Shown here: positions 5,384 to 10,709 of the stretch, in pieces | Layout of the letters: every line of letters starts with the position of its first letter | How positions within the stretch are numbered: the first letter of the stretch is position 1 | From: Chloroflexota bacterium | GTDB taxonomy: Bacteria > Chloroflexota > Chloroflexia > Thermomicrobiales > UBA6265 | Assembly (NCBI GenBank): GCA_023423795.1 | Contig: JAFAEX010000062.1 | Coordinates: forward strand, 1-10,709 | DNA length: 10,709 bases | Reading direction: 5' to 3' | Translations under genes and position numbers: made by a program | Notes under the pieces: model-generated | What the model was told of the DNA's origin: nothing | Databases searched by the model: none | Seen by the model: only the letters and a program-made list of their open reading frames with translations

Positions 5384-7795
5384 TCACGCGACCGGCAGCG
5401 AGCCCTCGACGTTCGCAGGCGCCGGCTCGGGCGCGCGCCGGGCGGGCGGCGGCGCGGACGCCGGCGGTTTGCTCCGCTTCTGGGCGTGTTCGGCGGCGAA
5501 GTAGCTGCCGACCACGAACACCCCGGCGGCGATCTGGGCGAGGATGCCCTGCCAGGTCGGGTAGACGCCGAACCACACGCCGAGCCAGTAGGGCATCCCT
5601 TCCAGCCCGCGGATCGGGGTGATCGGCGCCCAGCCGACCACCTGGAAGACGTGGACCGTGCTCCCGACCATCGTGACCAGCACGGCGGCGATCATGATGC
5701 CGGTGGCGATCAGCATCTTCTTGTGCGGCAGCTTCGTCTGCAGCACCAGCGTCAGCGTGCCGACCACCGCCGTCGCGGCCAGCCCGATCAGGGTGCCCTG
5801 CACCACGATCCAGGTGCCCGCGTCCAGCACGAGCGCCTGCAGGAAGAGGACCGTTTCGGCGCCCTCCCGAAAGACGCTCGTGAAGCCGAGCAGCGCGAAC
5901 CCGAGCGCCTGCCCGGCGTACCCGCCCACCAGCAGGCGGCGGCGCTGCGCGTGGTGCTTGCCGATCCAGCGGGTCCAGTACACCTTGTGGAAGAACCAGT
6001 TCATCACCAGCAGCAGCACGCCGATGGCGATCAGCGAAACGATCGCTTCCAGTTTTTCGCCGTAGCCCGCCAGCGCCCGCAGCGCGCCGCCCGCCAGCAC
6101 GAACAACAGCGCGGAAACGACGAGCGCCGCGCCCGCGCCGAGCGCCAGCGGCTTCTTGAAGTGCCGGTTCGCCCCGATCATGCTCGCCAGCAAGGAGGCG
6201 AGGATCAGCACCGCTTCCAACCCCTCGCGGAAGACGATGGTGGCCGCGTTGAAGACGACCGCCGCCGGCGCGGTCTCGCCCGAGCCGAGCACCCGCTGAG
6301 CCTCGGTCAATTCGACTTCCAGCGCCTGGCGGGACGCGCGTACCGCGGCGACGTCCCCGCGGTCGGCGAGCACGCGCTGCAACCCCGGCGTCGTGCCGTC
6401 CCCTTCCCAGAAGAGTTGCTCGACGCGCTGCGCCGCCGTCGGCGCGAAGGCGAGCAGCCGCTTCTCCGGGCCGGTCTCGAAGACGGCGTAGGCCTCGATC
6501 CGCGAGGATTCGGCCTGCTGGTACTGCCCGGCAGCCACGGCGGCCACCATCTGGTCGAGGATGGACGAGACCACGTCGAAGTCGGCGTCGCCGCCGGACG
6601 AGGCCCACGCCGCCGGCATGATCGCTTCGAGCGAGGCCGTCGCGGCGGCCGTTTCGGCTTCGATCTCGGCGGCGGGCGCGACGACCGTGTGGGTTGCCGC
6701 CCCGGCGATGTGCCCGTCGAGGCGGACGAGCGCGGCGTCGATGGCTGCGGTGGCCTCGGGGTCGATTGCGCGCAGCGGCAGCCGCAGGTCGGCGAAGGCG
6801 GCCCGCGCGGCGTCGAGGAAGGCCTGCGCTTCCTGGACCTCGATGTCGAGGATGACCTGCCCGTCCTTGACGCCCCGGCCGTATTCGACCGGCACCAGCG
6901 ACAGGTAGCGCAGCAGTTGCCCGGCCCGGCGGCCCTGCTCGGCCTCGGTCAGCGGCGCGGCGCGGAACCCCTGCACGATCTCGGTGGCGTCCGTGGCGGC
7001 GGCGGCGAACCCGGCGGCGTCGCCCGCGAGCGCGGATTCGGCCAGCGCGGCGAAGGTCGCGTCGGCCTCGGCGCGGGCGGGTTCCCCCTGCTGCTCGGCG
7101 AGCGCCGGGGCGAGGATCGGCCAGTACCCGGCGACCTGCCCGACCGCCTCGGCCTGGCTGGGCGAGAGATCCCCCGGGGCGGTTGCCGCCACGCCGTCCA
7201 GCGCGGTTTCGAGGCGCGCCTGGTAGGTGTCGAGCAGGTCGGCGCGGATCGCGGTCGTGGCGTCGGCTGGGGCGACCGTACCGGCGGCGAGCCCTTTGGC
7301 GGCGAGGGTGGCGTTGGCGTTCGGCCGGGCGAAAACCGTCGTCGGCCGGAAATCGCGAAGCAGCAACCAGGTGGATGCCGACTCGGCGTCGCCGCTGGTT
7401 GCCGCGGCCACGGTCTCGGCGTACGCGCCGCGGGTGAGGGCGGCCCACGCCGCGCCCTGCGCCAGCCCGAGCGCGCGGGCGTCGTTGGCGGCGACGGCAT
7501 CCCCGGCGAGCATCAGCGCGTCGGTGAGGGCCGTCCTCGCGCCCGGATCGGCGCTGAAGGCGGGCGCCAGCGCTTGGGCGATGCTTGCGGCCTGCGCGAT
7601 GTCGGCGGCGGCGCGCTCGGCGTCCCCGGCGAGCAAGGCGGCCTGCGCGTCGAACAGCGCGGAACGGATCTCGCTGCCGGCGGCGGCAGGATCGGCCGCC
7701 GCTGCCTGCCGGTGTGCCGAGGCCGGCGCGAGGGACGGCAGCAACATCGCCAGCAGGAGCAGGATTGGCAGGGCGAAGCGCAGGCGGATTGGCAC
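5384..7795 (-). CDS. FTR1-family iron permease with a large N-terminal extracytoplasmic domain
   Basis: This 803-residue membrane protein would carry iron across the cytoplasmic membrane. The permease half has both diagnostic REXXE-type motifs: REGLEAVLI near residue 521 and REGAETVLFL near residue 640. Both lie in hydrophobic helices, and about seven membrane segments span residues 520-770. The GTG start is preceded by AGGAG at 10 nt and followed by a signal peptide (PIRLRFALPILLLLAMLL, cut near PASA). Between residues 28 and about 510 is a long Ala-rich helical region outside the membrane (for example AEQGRRAGQLLRYLSLVPVE and GVKDGQVILDIEVQEAQAF). Compact EfeU-type permeases of about 280 residues lack such a region. 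The C-terminus after the last helix is Pro/Ala-rich. The EfeM/EfeO-like gene lies 530 nt upstream on the same strand, so the two probably act together. No EfeB peroxidase gene is in the window. Confidence 0.93.
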   Translation of the reverse strand: MPIRLRFALPILLLLAMLLPSLAPASAHRQAAAADPAAAGSEIRSALFDAQAALLAGDAERAAADIAQAASIAQALAPAFSADPGARTALTDALMLAGDAVAANDARALGLAQGAAWAALTRGAYAETVAAATSGDAESASTWLLLRDFRPTTVFARPNANATLAAKGLAAGTVAPADATTAIRADLLDTYQARLETALDGVAATAPGDLSPSQAEAVGQVAGYWPILAPALAEQQGEPARAEADATFAALAESALAGDAAGFAAAATDATEIVQGFRAAPLTEAEQGRRAGQLLRYLSLVPVEYGRGVKDGQVILDIEVQEAQAFLDAARAAFADLRLPLRAIDPEATAAIDAALVRLDGHIAGAATHTVVAPAAEIEAETAAATASLEAIMPAAWASSGGDADFDVVSSILDQMVAAVAAGQYQQAESSRIEAYAVFETGPEKRLLAFAPTAAQRVEQLFWEGDGTTPGLQRVLADRGDVAAVRASRQALEVELTEAQRVLGSGETAPAAVVFNAATIVFREGLEAVLILASLLASMIGANRHFKKPLALGAGAALVVSALLFVLAGGALRALAGYGEKLEAIVSLIAIGVLLLVMNWFFHKVYWTRWIGKHHAQRRRLLVGGYAGQALGFALLGFTSVFREGAETVLFLQALVLDAGTWIVVQGTLIGLAATAVVGTLTLVLQTKLPHKKMLIATGIMIAAVLVTMVGSTVHVFQVVGWAPITPIRGLEGMPYWLGVWFGVYPTWQGILAQIAAGVFVVGSYFAAEHAQKRSKPPASAPPPARRAPEPAPANVEGSLPVA

Positions 7796-7829
7796 GGTCT
7801 CGATGCTCCTGGGGTGGACCGGCGGCAGG

Positions 7830-7849
7830 CCCGGCCCCGAAGGACCGGG
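7830..7849 (-). promoter_or_regulatory. UUCG-loop hairpin in the leader of the FTR1 gene
   Basis: On the minus strand CCCGGTCC-TTCG-GGGCCGGG forms an 8-bp stem, with one G-U pair, closed by a TTCG loop. It ends 35 nt upstream of the GTG start and about 20 nt before the AGGAG ribosome binding site. It could stabilise the 5' end of the transcript or act as a terminator for read-through from upstream. Confidence 0.4.
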
Positions 7850-7962
7850 CTCTTGGGGAACGGACGCCGAAGCGCCCTGGCGGCGCTGTTTCAATGGCGG
7901 CGGGCGGCCACCGCGAGCCCCGCCCGGAGGTGAGGCCGTCGTTCGAACCTCCCGGCCGCCGC

Positions 7963-8012
7963 CCGTCCGGGGCCGAAGGCCCGGCCTACGAAACCGACGT
8001 CGCTCCGGGACT
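7963..8012 (-). repeat. Dispersed intergenic repeat, copy A
   Basis: The minus strand aligns without gaps to 2410-2459 (39 of 50 positions by hand count), with conserved blocks AGTCC.GGAG, ACGTCG, CGTAG, GCCTTCGG and CCCGG.CGG. It sits 6 nt from the foldback element at 8019-8183. Confidence 0.6.
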
Positions 8013-8018
8013 GATGCC

Positions 8019-8183
8019 GAATCCGGCTGTTCGCCGCCGCCTGGCCTGAGCGGGGTGCCATGCGTTTCGCAGGGGAGGACCCGGCGCCCTCCCGGTCCCG
8101 GCATCGCTATCGGACGGGGGAGGGCGCCGGGCCCTCCCCTGCGATCGATGGATCGAATCCGGCTTCGACTGGCCGGGTTTCGT
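8019..8183. repeat. Foldback (MITE/REP-like) element, copy E2
   Basis: The core is a 26-bp hairpin: the arm at 8068-8093, starting CGCAGGGGAGG, pairs at 25 of 26 positions with the arm at 8118-8143, with the one exception a G-U type pair. Flanks of about 40-50 nt carry GAATCCGGCTGT at the left end and CCGGGTTTCGT at the right, which are imperfect inverted ends. The same layout occurs at 10243-10402. No protein is encoded inside. Confidence 0.75.
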
Positions 8184-8215
8184 CTGCACGGGGAGCGTGG
8201 CCGTTCGCAAACCCG

Positions 8216-8299
8216 CCGTCCCGAGCCTGTCGAGGGGTCTCGTCGCGCCTCGACTCCTCGACTCGGGAACGAGATCCCTCGACAGGCTCGGGATGACGG
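8216..8299. repeat. Palindromic intergenic repeat (CCCGAGCCTGTCGAGGG type)
   Basis: The arms at 8216-8243 and 8269-8299 are complementary apart from a 2-nt bulge and one G-U type pair. The core is CCCGAGCCTGTCGAGGG with CCCTCGACAGGCTCGGG. From memory this palindrome is a widespread intergenic repeat in several bacterial groups. It begins 27 nt past the stop of the EfeM/EfeO-like gene on the minus strand, so it may also terminate that transcript. Confidence 0.7.
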
Positions 8300-8325
8300 A
8301 CTGGCGCGGTCCCGAACCGCGCTCG

Positions 8326-9399
8326 CTACTCGGCGATGGTGACGTCGAGCAGCGCGGCGGCCTGGGTGATCTGGCCGGCGAGCGCGGTGGCGCGGCCCTG
8401 CAGTTCGGCCCCGAACTGGTCGGCCTGCTCCGGGGTGAAGCGGGCGCCGGCGGCCTCCTGCTGCTCGAGGTCCTCAACGAAGGCGACCACGCCCTCCAGT
8501 TCGCGCCGGATCTGCGCTTCCAGACCCGGGTCCTCGGCGGCGATCAGCGGCGAGACCTTGTCGTAGGTGAGTTCCAGCCCGCCGAGGATGCCGAGCACGT
8601 CGAGCAGGCGGCTGTTGGCGACGAAGCTGCCGCCCTCGGCCTCATCCCCGAGCACGTAGGGGGAGAGCTTCCACTCTTCGAAATAGCCGCCCATCGTCGG
8701 GATCATGACCACCAGCGCCGTGAAGGCGTCGTCGAGCGTCGGCTCCCACGCCCCGATGGCCGCCTGCAGGTCGGCCGTGGCGGCGTCCAGCGCGCGGGCG
8801 CCGCCCAGCAGCACGTCGGCGTTCGGCAGCGCCTCGCCGACCTCCATCTCGCCGTCGCCGTCCATGTCCACCCGCAGGCCGACGTAGCGGTCGTCGGTGC
8901 CCCACAGCGTCGGCTCGGTCAGCAGGTGGAAGTAGTTGCCGGGGCCGTCCAGCACCTCGCCGCTGGGCAGTTCGACCTGCACGTCGAGCGCGCCGGCCGG
9001 GTCGTCGGCCTTGCTCGGGCCGGCGTCGATCAGTTCGTCGAAGTAGGCCAGCGAGGGGATGCCCGCCACCATGCCCTCGTTGAGTTCGTAGTTGCCGTGG
9101 GTCTCTTCCGCCCAGACGGTCCGCGCCTCGTCGAGCAGCGGCGCGATCGCCTCGCCCTGCGCGGCCCACAGCGCCTCGTACTCGAATCCCTCGGCTTCGG
9201 CGAGGGCGTGGTACTCCTCGGAGATCTCGACCAGCCGGGTGGTTCCGGCCTTCATCTCGGCCGCCCGCTCGACCATGAAGGTCTTCAGCGCGTCGAGGTC
9301 GGCCTCGCCCGCCACCGGCGTTTGCGCGGCCCCGGCCAGCGGCAACACCGCCACGCCCATCGCCGCGAGGATCATCCGCGCCCGCAAGCTCGTGCCCAT
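8326..9399 (-). CDS. EfeM/EfeO-like imelysin-fold exported iron-uptake protein
   Basis: This is a 357-residue exported helical protein. It is probably the extracytoplasmic iron-binding partner of the FTR1 permease encoded downstream. The ATG is chosen because GGAGG lies 7 nt upstream and a signal peptide follows (RARMILAAMGVAVLPLAGAA, mature from about AQTPVAGEADL). The features used are the helical repeats, a C-terminal MGGYFEEWKLSPYVLG (about 235-250) and LGGLELTYDKVSPLI, which resemble EfeO/EfeM C-terminal domains. It has no N-terminal cupredoxin, so it is closer to EfeM. I see no HxxE metal motif; its three histidines are in HALAE, HGNYE and HLLTE. Residues 178-189 (DMDGDGEMEVGE) form a canonical EF-hand loop, unexpected in this family. 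A palindromic operator candidate lies about 95 nt upstream. The family call is moderately secure. Confidence 0.75.
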   Translation of the reverse strand: MGTSLRARMILAAMGVAVLPLAGAAQTPVAGEADLDALKTFMVERAAEMKAGTTRLVEISEEYHALAEAEGFEYEALWAAQGEAIAPLLDEARTVWAEETHGNYELNEGMVAGIPSLAYFDELIDAGPSKADDPAGALDVQVELPSGEVLDGPGNYFHLLTEPTLWGTDDRYVGLRVDMDGDGEMEVGEALPNADVLLGGARALDAATADLQAAIGAWEPTLDDAFTALVVMIPTMGGYFEEWKLSPYVLGDEAEGGSFVANSRLLDVLGILGGLELTYDKVSPLIAAEDPGLEAQIRRELEGVVAFVEDLEQQEAAGARFTPEQADQFGAELQGRATALAGQITQAAALLDVTIAE

Positions 9400-9493
9400 T
9401 CGGCTCCCTCCCCGTCCGCTCCGCCAGTCCCAGGGCGCCCGGCGTCGCGCTCGCGCTCGCGCCGCGCCCCCCTCGCCAGCGCTCCCCGGCCGC

Positions 9494-9518
9494 ATATCCG
9501 ACTAATCCAGTCAGAATT
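9494..9518. promoter_or_regulatory. Palindromic operator candidate upstream of the EfeM/EfeO-like gene
   Basis: On the minus strand the site reads AATTCTGACT, a 5-nt spacer, then AGTCGGATAT. This matches the site at 1261-1285 at 8 of 10 positions in the second half-site and all 10 in the first. Possible promoter elements on the minus strand are TTGTCC (9540-9535) and TAATTC (9519-9514), with a short 15-nt spacer, so the operator would cover the -10. It lies in an AT-rich patch between this gene and the divergent sigma factor gene. Confidence 0.6.
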
Positions 9519-9657
9519 AGCGGGCGTAGGCTACGGACAACCCGTCGCCGTGTCAAGGGGCCTGCTCCGAGGGCGCGACCCGCCGTCGTGCTTGCCGCCG
9601 CGCCGTTCGGGGCGGTACGGTGGCGACGTTTGGGCATCCACGCACGAGGAGGGCGCG

Positions 9658-10239
9658 GTGGGCCGGGATGATTCTCCGCTCGCCGCGCCCTGGCCGGACG
9701 ACGCCGCGCTGGTGGCCGCCTGCCTTGCCGGCGACCAGCACGCGTGGGAAGCGGTCGTCGATCGCTACGGGCGACTGGTCTACTCCATCCCGCGCCGGGC
9801 CGGGCTTTCCGAGGCCGATGCCGACGACGTCTTCCAGACCGTCTTTTCAACCCTGCTGCGCGCCTTGCCGGGATTGCGCGACCAGGCGCGGCTGTCGTCG
9901 TGGCTGATCACCACCACGCGCCGGGAATCGTGGCGCGTCTCGGCCCGCGTCCGCACCGGCGGCGTGGAACTGGACGAGGCGATTTCCGACCGGGACGAAC
10001 CGCCGATCGATGACATCGTCCGCTGGGAGCGCGAGCAGGCGGTGCGGGAAGCGATGGCCCGGCTCGACCCGAAGTGCCGCGACCTGCTGGCCGCCCTGTT
10101 CCTCGACCCGGAACCAGCCGCCTACGGCGTCATCGCCAAGCGCTTCGGGATGGCGGTCGGCAGCATCGGGCCGACCCGGGCGCGCTGCTTCCGCAAACTG
10201 GAGCCGCTGCTGCGCGAAGCGGGCATCGACGGAGCGTAA
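9658..10239 (+). CDS. ECF-type RNA polymerase sigma factor (sigma-70 family)
   Basis: This 193-residue sigma factor directs RNA polymerase to a small set of promoters. The GTG start is chosen because GGAGG lies 5 nt upstream; the frame stays open far further upstream, but only as a shadow of the opposite-strand gene. Region 2 covers about residues 25-95: GDQHAWEAVVDRYGRLVY, DADDVFQTVF and LSSWLITTTRRES, with the usual core-binding and -10-recognising segments. Region 4 covers about 132-190: AMARLDPKCRDLLAALFL, then the helix-turn-helix with GVIAKRFGMAVGSIGPTRAR, CFRKL and LEPLLREAG. There is no sigma region 3 and no C-terminal extension. A zinc-finger anti-sigma factor gene follows 312 nt downstream on the same strand and probably controls its activity. 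Its regulon cannot be read from this window. Confidence 0.93.
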   Translation: MGRDDSPLAAPWPDDAALVAACLAGDQHAWEAVVDRYGRLVYSIPRRAGLSEADADDVFQTVFSTLLRALPGLRDQARLSSWLITTTRRESWRVSARVRTGGVELDEAISDRDEPPIDDIVRWEREQAVREAMARLDPKCRDLLAALFLDPEPAAYGVIAKRFGMAVGSIGPTRARCFRKLEPLLREAGIDGA

Positions 10240-10242
10240 TCG

Positions 10243-10402
10243 GAATCCGGCTGTCCGGTACCGTTTCGCCCACCTGCGACGCGATTCGTTCGTAGGGGAG
10301 TGACCTGTGCCCTCCTTCAATCCTCGCCAATCACGAAGGAGGGCACAGGTCCCTCCCCTACGAACGCCGAACGAAATCCGGCATCGGCCAACCGGGATTC
10401 GT
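10243..10402. repeat. Foldback (MITE/REP-like) element, copy E1
   Basis: The core is a 32-bp hairpin: the arm at 10287-10318 (starting CGTTCGTAGGGGAG) pairs at 31 of 32 positions with 10335-10366, around a 16-nt loop. Flanks of 40-45 nt start with GAATCCGGCTGT and end with CCGGGATTCGT, imperfectly inverted. It begins 4 nt past the stop codon of the sigma factor gene and so may act as its terminator. It is related to the element at 8019-8183. Confidence 0.78.
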
Positions 10403-10551
10403 ATAACAAGGTTTGTCCCACCCCGGCGTGGCGACGACGAACCGCGCCGGCGAATCGTGCGGCGCTCCCGGCGTCCAGCGAGCGCCGGAGCGTGTATTTT
10501 CTCCGGGTACGCCGCCTCTGCTCCTACGAGCGGACCGGACAGGAGCGGACG

Positions 10552-10709
10552 ATGACCGAGCGGCAGGCGATGGGCGGGCACCCCGGCGACGACGACCTTC
10601 TCGCGTGGACGGCGGGCGACCGCGCCGGGCGGGATGACGTCGGCGCGCACGTCGCGGGGTGCGCCGCGTGCCGCGCGGCGGCCGAGGCCTGGGCGCTGGC
10701 GGGCGAGGT
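10552..10709 (+). CDS. Zinc-finger (ZAS/zf-HC2) anti-sigma factor, start only
   Basis: The first 52 codons of a gene that runs off the window. The ATG has AGGAG 6 nt upstream. The peptide begins MTERQAMGGHPGDDDLLAWT and contains H-V-A-G-C-A-A-C (residues 35-42). This is the HxxxCxxC zinc motif of ZAS-type anti-sigma factors, which bind and block their partner sigma factor. The position after an ECF sigma gene on the same strand fits. The following helix (RAAAEAWALAGE) also fits the family. A membrane span or C-terminal sensor domain would lie outside the window. The 312-nt gap with a foldback element between the two genes is unusual, since such pairs are normally tightly linked. No convincing promoter was seen in the gap. 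Confidence 0.75.
   Translation, partial: MTERQAMGGHPGDDDLLAWTAGDRAGRDDVGAHVAGCAACRAAAEAWALAGE

Larger units (their letters stand above)
7796..8325. other. Gene-free repeat cluster between the two iron genes
   Basis: This 530-nt region separates the EfeM/EfeO-like gene from the FTR1 gene on the same strand. It has no supportable gene. Three unrelated repeats are stacked in it: a dispersed-repeat copy (7963-8012), a 165-nt foldback element (8019-8183) and a palindrome (8216-8299). A leader hairpin (7830-7849) lies just before the permease gene. The operator found upstream of the other two iron genes was not seen here. Confidence 0.6.

Noticed and set aside
4635..7448. Very long minus-strand open frame (over 900 codons) overlapping the permease gene in another frame
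   Set aside because: It is Arg/Gly-rich with no domain or start site, and it runs across the toxin-antitoxin genes. The overlapping frame encodes clear FTR1 motifs, so this is a shadow of GC-rich codon usage.
5174..7933. Plus-strand open frame of about 900 codons antisense to the permease
   Set aside because: Composition is Arg, Gly, Asp and His-rich without any recognisable motif, and it spans terminator and repeat DNA. It is a shadow of the minus-strand gene.
7935..7965. GGTTCGAAC on the minus strand, reminiscent of a tRNA T-loop
   Set aside because: The flanking bases do not form a T stem (GGAGG is not followed by a matching CCTCC), and no acceptor, D or anticodon arm can be drawn around it.
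8197..9657. Long in-frame extension upstream of the sigma factor, antisense to the EfeM/EfeO-like gene
   Set aside because: The extension mirrors the opposite-strand gene. A GTG with a good ribosome binding site at 9658 gives a normal-length ECF sigma factor.

Overview
The window is very GC-rich. Its exported proteins begin with short Ala-rich signal peptides followed by mature starts such as AQDATPAAGEW and AQTPVAGEADL, and it has many GTG starts, strong GGAGG-type ribosome binding sites and intergenic foldback repeats. Together with a cysteine-rich Stig1-like exported protein, this points to a chromosome of a Thermomicrobia-like Chloroflexota bacterium. That assignment rests on gene style and recalled relatives, not on a marker gene.

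Layout. 214-1218 (-) is a FecB-type ABC substrate-binding protein, with a palindromic operator candidate just upstream (1261-1285). 1683-2057 (+) is an unknown small protein. 2058-2592 carries no gene but holds a cluster of foldback repeats. 2593-2772 (-) is a tiny acidic protein, 2848-3516 (-) a 24-cysteine exported protein, and 3672-4178 (-) an AhpD-type peroxidase. 4424-4675 and 4659-5198 (+) are overlapping genes that look like a TumE-family (DUF6516) toxin-antitoxin pair. A palindromic terminator candidate separates this pair from the convergent FTR1-family iron permease at 5384-7795 (-). 7796-8325 is a second repeat cluster. 8326-9399 (-) is an EfeM/EfeO-like imelysin-fold protein, with a second copy of the operator candidate upstream (9494-9518). 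9658-10239 (+) is an ECF sigma factor, followed by a 160-nt foldback element and the start of a zinc-finger anti-sigma factor that runs off the window.

How the genes fit together. The FecB-like protein, the FTR1 permease and the EfeM/EfeO-like protein form an iron-uptake set. Two of the three share a near-identical operator of two 10-nt half-sites around a 5-nt spacer, so a common metal-responsive repressor is likely. No such regulator is in the window. The most unusual content lies in the noncoding DNA: two ~160-nt foldback elements whose hairpin arms differ by paired, compensatory changes, and a second repeat family with copies near 2.2-2.46 kb and 7.96-8.01 kb. No CRISPR array, tRNA, rRNA or transposase gene was seen.
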